The notes under the pieces are model-generated. The model had not been told where the DNA came from. It saw only the letters and a list, made by a program, of their open reading frames with translations, and searched no databases. From assembly GCA_947455285.1 (NCBI GenBank), contig CANGOK010000086.1, forward strand, positions 1 to 11,300: a DNA stretch of 11,300 bases, given 5' to 3'. This DNA is from Beijerinckiaceae bacterium. GTDB taxonomy: Bacteria; Pseudomonadota; Alphaproteobacteria; Rhizobiales; Beijerinckiaceae. The translations under genes were made by a program, and so were the position numbers. Positions 1 through 6,374 of the stretch are shown piece after piece (the stretch's first letter is position 1; the number at the start of each line of letters is the position of its first letter).

Positions 1-627
1 ACAACGCAGCGCCACGCCTGCGATGGAGTTGCGGGCCGAGACATGGAGGCCCGGCTCGTCCAGCGCCACCATCACGAATGGCGCCTTGATGAGGACGATG
101 GCCTCGCGGCCAACGCATAGCCCCAGCTCGCGCAGGCTCGCCTTGGTGACATTGGCGTAGATCACCGTATCCCTTGAGACCTGAACCGCGACCTCGGCCT
201 GAAGCTGATCGGTCTCGATCGCCGTCACCACCCCGCGCAGGGCGTTGCGCGCGCTTGTCTTCATGAGAAATCCCGACATGAGGTTGAGGGGCGAGACGCC
301 GCTGCCGGCAAGATCGGGCTCAAGCGAGCGCACCACGCGCGCCATCTCCGCCTCCATGCGGCCGAAAGCTTCAATGACCTTGAGCCCGGTTGGGGTCAGC
401 ACGGCGCCGCCGCCCGTCGCCCCGCCTGCCCGGGTCGCGAGCAAGGGCTGGCCGAAAAGATTGGCCATGGCGTCGAGCGCATCCCAGGCCGCCTTGTAGC
501 TGAGGCCCATGGCCTTGGCGCCCGCCGTGATGCTGCCCTCCCGCGCCACCGCCTGCAGCAGGCGAATGCGCTCACGCCCGATGGAGGGCGAGGTCTCGCT
601 TTTGAGAGAGATGGCGGCTTCGATCAT
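1..627 (-). CDS. modE: ModE-family molybdate-dependent transcriptional regulator (C-terminus cut by window edge)
   Basis: The reverse strand reads 209 codons from ATG at 627 with no stop before the window edge. ModE proteins bind molybdate and control molybdenum uptake and molybdoenzyme genes in the cytoplasm. Residues about 18-85 form a LysR-like winged helix-turn-helix; GSITAGAKAMGLSYKAAWDA (31-50) is the characteristic ModE recognition segment, followed by a glycine-rich wing and LTPTG. Residues about 122-188 form a Mop/TOBE molybdate-binding domain starting at KTSARNALRG. A second SARN motif (197-200) opens a second Mop domain that leaves the window, so this is the tandem-Mop full-length type. 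E. coli ModE has 262 residues, so roughly 50 are missing here. No strong ribosome binding site precedes the ATG. A ModE-box-like palindrome lies 11 bp upstream, suggesting autoregulation. A mod transport operon may lie further left, but that is inference. Confidence 0.93.
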   Translation of the reverse strand, partial: MIEAAISLKSETSPSIGRERIRLLQAVAREGSITAGAKAMGLSYKAAWDALDAMANLFGQPLLATRAGGATGGGAVLTPTGLKVIEAFGRMEAEMARVVRSLEPDLAGSGVSPLNLMSGFLMKTSARNALRGVVTAIETDQLQAEVAVQVSRDTVIYANVTKASLRELGLCVGREAIVLIKAPFVMVALDEPGLHVSARNSIAGVALRC

Positions 628-637
628 CAGGATGCGT

Positions 638-664
638 GCATTATGTAGTTATACTATATAACGC
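638..664. promoter_or_regulatory. Probable ModE operator (imperfect 27-bp palindrome)
   Basis: The plus strand reads GCATTATGT, then AGTTATACT, then ATATAACGC. The outer 9-bp arms are inverted repeats with 7 of 9 matches, and the inner 9 bp are themselves nearly symmetric about position 651. The better arm, read on the minus strand as GCGTTATAT, resembles the CGNTATAT half-site of known ModE/Mo-box operators. It lies 11 bp upstream of the modE start codon and about 40 bp upstream of the predicted promoter of the divergent glycosyltransferase gene. A molybdate-ModE dimer bound here would most directly block modE expression. The symmetry is seen directly; the assignment to ModE is inference from the consensus and the adjacent regulator. 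Confidence 0.6.
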
Positions 665-702
665 TAGTCCCCATCTCTCTGCAGGTCAACTGACGCGCCA
701 GC

Positions 703-730
703 TTGAGATCGGCCACCCCTTGCCTATAGA
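703..730 (+). promoter_or_regulatory. Candidate sigma70-type promoter for the glycosyltransferase gene
   Basis: TTGAGA at 703-708 (5 of 6 to TTGACA) and TATAGA at 725-730 (4 of 6 to TATAAT) are separated by 16 bp. Transcription would start near 737, giving a leader of about 60 nt before the start codon at 800. The rest of the 628-799 intergenic stretch holds the ModE-like palindrome and nothing else recognised. Confidence 0.4.
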
Positions 731-799
731 TGAATCTAGTGGTCGGAGCGGTTTCATGTCTGTCATCCCGGAGCAGCGCAGGTTCGGAGCCCTCACCTG

Positions 800-2056
800 A
801 TGAGGCCCCGGTCAAAATCGCCCATCGAGATCGCCAGCGACTGGACCGAAACCGTCCTTCGTCAGAAGATTTTTGAGTGGATCGCCCCGCTCGGCCGGGC
901 ATTCAACGTGCCCCGCGGCGCATCCTTCGCGGGCGATTTCGCCGACAAGACTCTTGAAGACAAGACCGAAGACCTCGCCTTCGCGCCGGAGGATCTAGCG
1001 CAGTTGGACCGCGTTCTGAGGGTCGCAAAGCGCAACGATGAAGGCGATACGTCAACCTATGCGACGGGTACGACGAAGCTTCGCTCGCTCCTGTATGTCA
1101 TCGACCACTGCATCGTCCTCGGCCATACGATGACGGCGCTCGACCCCTCCGGCTCCAGGATTCTGGCGCGAGAGACAGGGATTCTGGCCTCCGGCGCAGC
1201 GCCCGCCATCCTCAACTCTCGCGCAGCCCCGACAGGCGCCTGTTACACCCTGACTTGCCGGGGCGAATTCGGGCCTTTCTTCAGGAACGACATTCTTCCC
1301 CTCATGCATTTCCTGCGCACCCATGGCGCAAAGATCGGGCCTCTGCACATCGTCACCCGGCCGGATTTCCCCGCCTTCGTCGAGGAGACGCTGCAAGCCC
1401 TCTGCGCCGCCCATCCCGGCGTCGAGGTCTTTGAACTCGCAAGCAATGAGCGGCTTGAGAATGTCAGGGCGCTCTGGCTGTCGCGCACGCCGGACGCCAA
1501 TGACTGGGATGGGGTGACGCGCGCGGAGGCCGATGCGCTGGCCGATATGCTGCGCGCCCATTATCAACTGCCTCCCCCAGCGCCGCCCGACCAGCTCCTC
1601 TTCGTCAGCCGCGGGCGCGCCAAATTGGGCGCCCTCTCCAACGAGGCGGAAGTCCTCGCCGCCCTGATGGACTATGGCTTTGAGTTTTTTTCGCCCCACG
1701 CAGACGATCTCAAGGAACAGATCGCCCTGTTCCAATCCGCCCGCATCATCGTGGCGCCCCACGGGGATGCTCTGGCCAATCTCGTTTTCTGCCAGCCGGG
1801 AACGCTGGTCATCGAACTCTTCCCCTCGAACCTCGTCAGAAGCACCTATTGCTGGCTCGCCCTTCGCCTCGGCCTGCGATACCGGGCGGTCATGGGATTC
1901 CAGGGCGACGAAATGAAGGCCTTCTTCGTGAAGACGCGCGAGGTCATGGCGACGGTCGCAGAAGAGCTTGGACCCCTGCCCGAAGAAGAAGACGACGAAG
2001 ACGAGGAGGAGGGCGAGGACGAATCGCCCGGCGAAGCACAGGGCGACACGGCCTAG
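800..2056 (+). CDS. GT61 (DUF563) family glycosyltransferase with acidic C-terminal tail
   Basis: The 418-residue product looks like a cytoplasmic GT61/DUF563 glycosyltransferase, a family whose bacterial members are usually linked to capsule, LPS or exopolysaccharide synthesis. The C-terminal half holds the family core: DQLLFVSRGRAKLGALSNEA (264-283), the DYGFEFFSPH strand (291-300), EQIALFQSARIIVAPHGDAL (306-325) followed by ANLVFCQPG, and GTLVIELFP (334-342). Family members usually have PHGAGLAN; here it reads PHGDALAN. The N-terminal half (about 95-230) is divergent but fits the family's first subdomain. There is no signal peptide or membrane segment. The last 31 residues contain 17 Asp/Glu, an unusual low-complexity tail encoded by a GA-rich run. 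The start is supported by CGGAG at 785-789, 10 bp upstream. No sugar-nucleotide or polysaccharide genes flank it, so substrate and product are unknown. Confidence 0.78.
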   Translation: MRPRSKSPIEIASDWTETVLRQKIFEWIAPLGRAFNVPRGASFAGDFADKTLEDKTEDLAFAPEDLAQLDRVLRVAKRNDEGDTSTYATGTTKLRSLLYVIDHCIVLGHTMTALDPSGSRILARETGILASGAAPAILNSRAAPTGACYTLTCRGEFGPFFRNDILPLMHFLRTHGAKIGPLHIVTRPDFPAFVEETLQALCAAHPGVEVFELASNERLENVRALWLSRTPDANDWDGVTRAEADALADMLRAHYQLPPPAPPDQLLFVSRGRAKLGALSNEAEVLAALMDYGFEFFSPHADDLKEQIALFQSARIIVAPHGDALANLVFCQPGTLVIELFPSNLVRSTYCWLALRLGLRYRAVMGFQGDEMKAFFVKTREVMATVAEELGPLPEEEDDEDEEEGEDESPGEAQGDTA

Positions 2057-2329
2057 GCTTTTGAAATTTCTATTGTTCAGGCCGCAACTGCGCTATTGTG
2101 GACCGGCTTCCCCTGCGACATCATCGATCGCGAGAGCTTGCGCTGCGTCAGCGGTCCGCCACATTGCTCTGCGATTATTCGCAAACAGCCGTCGAGGTCC
2201 CCTCTGACTGACCCGGCTGGGCCGGGACCGCAACAGGCAGCGGTTCCGGCCACCTTCTCCCGCGCCCATCCGGAACTCCCTCGCCAGCTTCGCCGTTGTA
2301 GGCGACAGCGGAAACCGGGGGAATCCATC
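2057..2329. other. Intergenic region with a GC-rich hairpin
   Basis: This 273-bp non-coding stretch separates the glycosyltransferase gene from the small secreted protein gene. It contains one compact perfect hairpin (2212-2226) and an imperfect inverted repeat just after it (GGACCGC near 2225 against GCGGTTCC near 2239). No convincing promoter or T-tract terminator is seen. The open frame of the next gene extends back to 2096, but that extension has no ribosome binding site and would bury the signal peptide. Confidence 0.5.
2212..2226 (+). repeat. Perfect 6-bp stem hairpin in the leader of the small secreted protein gene
   Basis: CCCGGC (2212-2217) and GCCGGG (2221-2226) are perfect inverted repeats around a TGG loop. 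No T-run follows, so it does not fit an intrinsic terminator. It sits about 100 nt before the next start codon and could be a structured leader element or a chance GC-rich palindrome. Confidence 0.35.
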
Positions 2330-2650
2330 ATGCGCCTGAACGCTCCAAGGGTAATGATCGCGGCTGCCTTTATCGCAGCGGCCGCAGGCTCAGCCAGCGC
2401 CATGCCGCATGGCTGGCAGTCGGACGGCCCCAATTGCCGCGTCCTCGCCAACGCGCCCTTTCGGGATGTCTGGCTCGGACATTTCGCAGGCGGGCGCTGG
2501 ATAGCCGATCCTTTCGGAGCCAAAGTCATTGACTGGCGGGATGAACATGTATGTTTCGCCTCACGCGCCAACTGCCAATCTTGGCAAAGGAGCATGAAGA
2601 CAGCCTTCAACCGCGTTGGAGGCTATCGGGCCTGTGTGCGGATCAGGTGA
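2330..2650 (+). CDS. Small secreted four-cysteine protein of unknown function
   Basis: The 106-residue product starts at ATG 2330, preceded by a strong GGGGGA at 2317-2322. Residues 1-24 form a clear Sec signal peptide: basic start, alanine-rich hydrophobic core, and an SASA cleavage site before Met25. The mature part of about 82 residues has four cysteines (36, 75, 82, 102), which could form two disulfides in the periplasm or outside the cell, plus many aromatic residues (Trp29, 48, 57, 69, 85). A longer reading from 2096 is possible but would place about 78 arginine- and proline-rich residues before the signal peptide and lacks a ribosome binding site. No family is recognised. The SDR gene begins 27 bp after its stop, so the two may be co-transcribed, but no functional link is evident. 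Confidence 0.72.
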   Translation: MRLNAPRVMIAAAFIAAAAGSASAMPHGWQSDGPNCRVLANAPFRDVWLGHFAGGRWIADPFGAKVIDWRDEHVCFASRANCQSWQRSMKTAFNRVGGYRACVRIR

Positions 2651-2677
2651 TCTGCGCCAGCCGCAGGAGCAGGAACC

Positions 2678-3469
2678 ATGAGCGCACATCGCCCGGTCGT
2701 TCTCATCACCGGCGCTTCCGGCGGCATCGGGGCGGATCTCGCGCGGGTCTTCGCGCGCGAGGGGCATGATGTGGCTCTGGTGGCTCGTTCCGCCGACAAG
2801 CTCGAGGCGCTTGCTTCGGAAATTGAAGCCACCGGCCGCACACGGCCTTTCGTCCTTGCGCTTGATCTCGCACAGCCGCAGGCCTGCGAGGCGCTCGCCA
2901 TGGCGCTCGACGAAGCAGGACTCACGCCCGCCATGCTCGTCAACAATGCCGGCTTTGGCCTCGCCGGTCGCGCCGCCATGCTGGAGCGGGCGGGACAGAT
3001 CGAGATGATCGACCTCAACATCCGCGCCCTGACCGAACTGACCCTGCGCTTCCTGCCCGCTATCATCGCCGGACAGGGACGCATCATGAATGTCGCCTCG
3101 GTGGCCGGCTTTCTGCCGGGGCCTGGGATGGCGGTCTATTACGCCAGCAAGGCCTATGTCGTGTCCTTCAGCCAGGCCATGTCGCAGGAGCTTGAAGGTT
3201 CGGGCGTGACGGTGACCGCGCTTTGCCCAGGCGTGACGGCGACGGATTTTCATGCGCGCGCGGGGCTCGAAACGAACCTCGCTAAATTCATGCCCGCCAT
3301 GTCTTCACATGTGGTCGCGGAAGCCGGTTACGCCGGGATGATGAAGGGGCGCAGGCTCATCGTGCCGGGCCTATTCAACAAACTGGCCACGGGTCTCCTG
3401 CCCTTCATGCCCAATGGCATTCTGCTGCCGGTGATGGGGAAGATGCAGGATCGCCGGAAGGGATCCTGA
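2678..3469 (+). CDS. Short-chain dehydrogenase/reductase (classical SDR)
   Basis: The 263-residue product is a cytoplasmic NAD(P)-dependent oxidoreductase of the classical SDR family, of usual length. The Rossmann fold is intact: TGASGGIG (11-18) binds the cofactor, Arg37 at the end of the second strand suggests NADPH preference, and Asp63 contacts the adenine. NNAG is at 89-92. The catalytic tetrad is Asn114, Ser141, Tyr154 and Lys158 (YYASK). CPGVTATDF follows the active site as usual. The C-terminal region from about 225 is hydrophobic and resembles DltE-like SDRs, in which substrate is rarely known. The start has a good AGGAGCAGGA at 2665-2674. It follows the small secreted protein gene by 27 bp and converges on mutT with 4 bp between stops. 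Substrate cannot be deduced. Confidence 0.93.
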   Translation: MSAHRPVVLITGASGGIGADLARVFAREGHDVALVARSADKLEALASEIEATGRTRPFVLALDLAQPQACEALAMALDEAGLTPAMLVNNAGFGLAGRAAMLERAGQIEMIDLNIRALTELTLRFLPAIIAGQGRIMNVASVAGFLPGPGMAVYYASKAYVVSFSQAMSQELEGSGVTVTALCPGVTATDFHARAGLETNLAKFMPAMSSHVVAEAGYAGMMKGRRLIVPGLFNKLATGLLPFMPNGILLPVMGKMQDRRKGS

Positions 3470-3473
3470 ACGC

Positions 3474-3902
3474 CTAACCCAGCAATTCAATAAGCGGCGG
3501 AATGAGCGGCTCATCCGCCGGGGGCATGGGATATTGGCGCAGGTCTTTCGCACGCACCCATTTCAGCGCCTGCCCCTCGCGCGATTGCACGAAACCTTCC
3601 CAACGCCTGCACACATAAAGTGGCATCAGCAAGTGAAATTCGGGATAGGCGTAGCTGGCGAAAGTGAGCGGGGCGAGGCAGGCTTCCTTCACCGTGATTC
3701 CGAGCTCCTCGCGCAATTCGCGGATCAAAGCCTCTTCAGGACGCTCGCCTGCATCGATCTTGCCGCCGGGAAATTCCCACAAGCCCGCCAACGCCTTGCC
3801 TTCGGGGCGCTGGGCGATCAGCACGCGATCATCCGCATCAATGAGCGCGACGGCGACGACGAGTAGGATTTTCAACGGCGATGCTCCCATAAGGACCATC
3901 AT
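3474..3902 (-). CDS. mutT: Nudix hydrolase, MutT-type 8-oxo-dGTP diphosphatase
   Basis: MutT hydrolyses 8-oxo-dGTP to the monophosphate in the cytoplasm, preventing A:T to C:G transversions. In the 142-residue reading, the Nudix box is perfect: Gly47, Glu53, then REL-REEL-G-I at 61-69, matching GX5EX7REUXEEXGU. It is preceded by LAGLWEFPGGK (38-48), the signature of true MutT proteins. The start is uncertain. ATG 3902 gives the longest frame but has a poor ribosome binding site. A TTG at 3875 (codon 10) has GGGAG at 3888-3884, 8 bp upstream, and gives 133 residues starting directly at the first core strand (KILLVVAVALID), which fits the family better. It is the last gene of the likely PPIase-DUF1499-argJ-lipoprotein-mutT operon, 29 bp (or 56 bp from the TTG) after the lipoprotein stop. 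Confidence 0.92.
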   Translation of the reverse strand: MMVLMGASPLKILLVVAVALIDADDRVLIAQRPEGKALAGLWEFPGGKIDAGERPEEALIRELREELGITVKEACLAPLTFASYAYPEFHLLMPLYVCRRWEGFVQSREGQALKWVRAKDLRQYPMPPADEPLIPPLIELLG

Positions 3903-3931
3903 CGCCTAACGCGGGTCGCGCCCTCGCGCAA

Positions 3932-4435
3932 CTATTTGCCCGAGACGATCGCCTTGACCGGCTCCTTCTCATCGCCCTTCACCGTGACTTTTTCATAGAT
4001 GAGGCCGCCGGAGGGAAGGATCGAGTTCTCAGCGTACCAGGTCGCCTGCGTCCAGATGTAATAAGTTCCCGGCGCGACCTTATCGAAAGCGAACCGCCCA
4101 TCGGACTCCGCCTTCGTGTTGCGGGTATATTTTTGATAATCGGGATGCGAGTCCATGTTGAGGAAGAGCCGCATCGCCTTCAGATATTTTCTATCCTCGA
4201 AGAACGCTGCGAAACGCGCGTCCGAATAGGCTGTTGCGGGAATGAGATAGACATATTCGCCCGCCGCAAAGATCACGCGTCCATTCTCGGCGCGAAAGAA
4301 AGCGTGACCACTGATCTTGCCCTTGCCGGGCTTGTGAATGAAGGCGGCCTCGAAGGGATCGAAGGGAATGTCGACGTCGGGCCTTGCGCAACCTGAGAGC
4401 CCTGCCGCAACAACGGCGATTAAAATAAAACGCAT
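3932..4435 (-). CDS. Lipoprotein with carboxypeptidase-regulatory-like beta-sandwich
   Basis: The 167-residue product has a type II signal peptide with lipobox LSGC, the lipidated Cys being residue 16. Ala and Arg follow, with no Asp at +2, so outer-membrane sorting is expected. The mature protein starts a beta-sandwich at about residue 38 (GKISGHAFFRAENGRVIFAA) and contains SDGRFAFDKVAPGTYYIWTQ (111-130), the core signature of carboxypeptidase-regulatory/transthyretin-like domains, which act as binding or structural modules rather than enzymes. No catalytic residues are visible. It lies 71 bp downstream of argJ and 29 bp upstream of mutT, all in the same direction. The ribosome binding site is modest (CAGG about 8 bp upstream). 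Its role is unknown; an envelope function is inferred from the lipobox. Confidence 0.8.
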   Translation of the reverse strand: MRFILIAVVAAGLSGCARPDVDIPFDPFEAAFIHKPGKGKISGHAFFRAENGRVIFAAGEYVYLIPATAYSDARFAAFFEDRKYLKAMRLFLNMDSHPDYQKYTRNTKAESDGRFAFDKVAPGTYYIWTQATWYAENSILPSGGLIYEKVTVKGDEKEPVKAIVSGK

Positions 4436-4506
4436 GGAACACCTGCAACGAACAGTCAGACAATGTCCGAATGTTCGCGCAGGCTGCGAATTAAATCAAC
4501 TGGAGA

Positions 4507-5757
4507 TCAGCTGCGGTAGTCGCCGTTGATCGCCACATATTCCTTGGTGAGATCGCAGGTCCAGACGGTGGCGACGCCCTTGCCGCCAGCGCCGACATCC
4601 ACGCGAATGTCGATCTTCTCACCCTTCATATAGGCGGAGGTCTTCGCCTCGTCATAGGTTCCATCGCGCAAGCCTTTGTAAGCGACGCGGAAATCGCCAA
4701 ACCAGATAGCGAGCTTGTCGCGCTCGGCCTTTTCGCCCGCCTTGCCGACGGCGGCGACGATGCGGCCCCAGTTGGCGTCTTCGCCCGCGATGGCCGTCTT
4801 CACCAAAGGCGAATTGGCGATGGACATGGCGATGCGCTTGGCGGCGGCCACGCTCGCCGCCCCCTCGACGCGGATCTCGACAAACTTGCGGCAGCCCTCG
4901 CCATCGCGCACGACCTGATGAGCAAGATCGAGCAGCACGGCGTCGAGCGCCTTCTTGAAAGCGGCGAGACGACGATCGGAGGCAAGCGTGATCTTCGGCG
5001 CGCCGCGCTTGGCCGCAGCGCCCGTGGCGAAAAGCATCAGGGTGTCTGACGTCGACGTGTCGCTGTCGACCGTGATCGAATTGAAGCTTGTCTGCACGGA
5101 CTTCGACAGAAGCGCCTGAAGCACTTCCGCGCTGATGGACGCATCGGTGAAGACGTAAGAAAGCATGGTCGCCATGTCGGGCGCGATCATACCCGCGCCC
5201 TTGGCCATTCCGTTGATCGTCACCGGCACGCCGGCGATCTCTACGGTTGCGGTGGCGACCTTGGGATAGGTGTCGGTCGTCATGATGGCCTTGGCGGCCT
5301 CAAGCAAACCATCGGGCGAGGCCTTGGCGACGAGCTTGTCGAGCACGCCGTCAAACTTCGTGGCGTCGAGCGGTTCGCCGATGACCCCGGTGGAGGCGAG
5401 GAAGATCTCGCCTATGGGCGCGCCGGTCGCCTTGGCGGCGATCTCGGCGGTCAGCTTCACCGCCTTGGCTCCCACCTTGCCGGTGAAGGCGTTGGCGTTG
5501 CCGGAGTTCACGACAAGCGCCCGGGCCTTGCCTCCCCCAAGTTTGGCGCGGCACCAATCGACCGGAGCCGAGGGACATTTCGACTTCGTGAAGACGCCCG
5601 CGACCTGCGTGCCCTTGTCGAGCAGAGCCAGCATCACATCTGTTCGGCCCTTGTAGCGGATGCCTGCCGCCGCAGTCGCAAAACGCACGCCCTCGACCTG
5701 CGGAAGATCAGGATAGGACTTGGGAGCGAGCGGCGAGACGGCGGTGCTGTGAGCCAT
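4507..5757 (-). CDS. argJ: Bifunctional ornithine acetyltransferase / N-acetylglutamate synthase
   Basis: ArgJ transfers acetyl from N-acetylornithine to glutamate, giving ornithine and N-acetylglutamate and so recycling acetyl in cytoplasmic arginine synthesis; some versions also use acetyl-CoA. The 416-residue protein matches the family's usual length of about 400. The self-cleavage site is present: PDMATML (193-199) cuts between Ala196 and nucleophile Thr197 to give alpha and beta chains. The oxyanion-hole segment ASTGVIGEPL (121-130, Thr123-Gly124) and VVNSGNANAFTG (82-93) are intact, as are DSDTSTSDT (231-239) and EDANWGRI (326-333). The C-terminus is typical. ATG 5757 was chosen because AGGGA lies 8 bp upstream and the sequence aligns there; an upstream ATG at 5826 would add 23 arginine-rich residues without support. 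Whether it is mono- or bifunctional cannot be read from the sequence. Confidence 0.97.
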   Translation of the reverse strand: MAHSTAVSPLAPKSYPDLPQVEGVRFATAAAGIRYKGRTDVMLALLDKGTQVAGVFTKSKCPSAPVDWCRAKLGGGKARALVVNSGNANAFTGKVGAKAVKLTAEIAAKATGAPIGEIFLASTGVIGEPLDATKFDGVLDKLVAKASPDGLLEAAKAIMTTDTYPKVATATVEIAGVPVTINGMAKGAGMIAPDMATMLSYVFTDASISAEVLQALLSKSVQTSFNSITVDSDTSTSDTLMLFATGAAAKRGAPKITLASDRRLAAFKKALDAVLLDLAHQVVRDGEGCRKFVEIRVEGAASVAAAKRIAMSIANSPLVKTAIAGEDANWGRIVAAVGKAGEKAERDKLAIWFGDFRVAYKGLRDGTYDEAKTSAYMKGEKIDIRVDVGAGGKGVATVWTCDLTKEYVAINGDYRS

Positions 5758-5833
5758 GGAATTTTCCCTGCGATGGCGCCTTGAACGATTGCGCCGCACA
5801 ATTGCGGAGCCATGCGCCACGGTCAAGCAGGGT

Positions 5834-6370
5834 CTAGCGGCTGAGCGCCTCTATCCAGCGCTCCATTCGGGCGCGGCCAGAGCCGAAGTCGAGCGCCCCC
5901 ATGGCCGGGCGCGAATAGAGGGCGAGGGTGGCGGCGCCGCTGCTGCGCGCCACGATCCGCGCGTCGATGACGTCGGGCAGGCGCAGGATGAGGGAGCGAT
6001 GAATGAAACGCAGATGGTCCGGCCCCTCGGCGGGCAGTTCCTCAACGCCGACATCCCCCTGCGCATAGCGGCGCAGCTTGGCGGCGAGACGTTCAGCCGA
6101 GATGGTGAAGACCGGCGCCGGGAGCGCCCCCTCGGCGGCAGGGCAGAAATCGGGCGGGCAATAAAGGGCGGCGCCTGAGCGCGGCGCAAGCGTGGCGAAA
6201 TCGACCGGGCCAAGATCGTTCGCTTGCCCGAAGGTCCGGCCTATCCGCTCCCAAGGGCCGAACGGCGCAGGCGTTGCGGACGACAAGAGCAGGACCGCAG
6301 CTGTTATGGCCGGAGCCAACAACAGGGCAGCCGCCGCGAGCCTTACCGCGCGGCGGCTGGGTTTCGACAT
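5834..6370 (-). CDS. DUF1499 family protein, N-terminal signal or membrane anchor
   Basis: The 178-residue product begins with a basic stretch and a hydrophobic segment (about 10-32), a signal anchor or uncleaved signal peptide, so it probably faces the periplasm. The remainder resembles DUF1499: CPPDFCPAAE (71-80), a PAPVFTISAERLAAKLRRYA segment (85-104), RSLILRLPDVIDARIVA (125-141) matching the family's strand pattern, and ALYSRPAMGALDFGSGRARM (150-169), corresponding to the conserved serine/arginine 'YSRS..G..D.G.NR.R' region. DUF1499 has no established biochemical role. Its start codon is 4 bp after the PPIase stop, with only a weak AAGTAAG as ribosome binding site, so translational coupling to the PPIase gene is likely. 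argJ starts 76 bp downstream. The family assignment is from motif recognition and is moderately sure. Confidence 0.75.
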   Translation of the reverse strand: MSKPSRRAVRLAAAALLLAPAITAAVLLLSSATPAPFGPWERIGRTFGQANDLGPVDFATLAPRSGAALYCPPDFCPAAEGALPAPVFTISAERLAAKLRRYAQGDVGVEELPAEGPDHLRFIHRSLILRLPDVIDARIVARSSGAATLALYSRPAMGALDFGSGRARMERWIEALSR

Positions 6371-6374
6371 AAGC

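Noticed and set aside
1052..1762. 236-codon open frame antisense to the glycosyltransferase gene
   Set aside because: The sense frame carries the GT61 motifs; the antisense product resembles nothing and lacks a ribosome binding site.
2049..2084. Inverted repeat CGGCCT / AGGCCG at the end of the glycosyltransferase gene
   Set aside because: The 6-bp arms are separated by 24 nt and no T-tract follows, so it is too weak to call a terminator.
2561..3253. 230-codon open frame antisense to the SDR gene
   Set aside because: The SDR catalytic motifs prove the plus frame; the minus frame is a codon-bias shadow.
5756..6178. 140-codon plus-strand open frame opposite the DUF1499 gene
   Set aside because: Arginine/glycine-rich shadow with no domain, overlapping the argJ start and DUF1499 codons.
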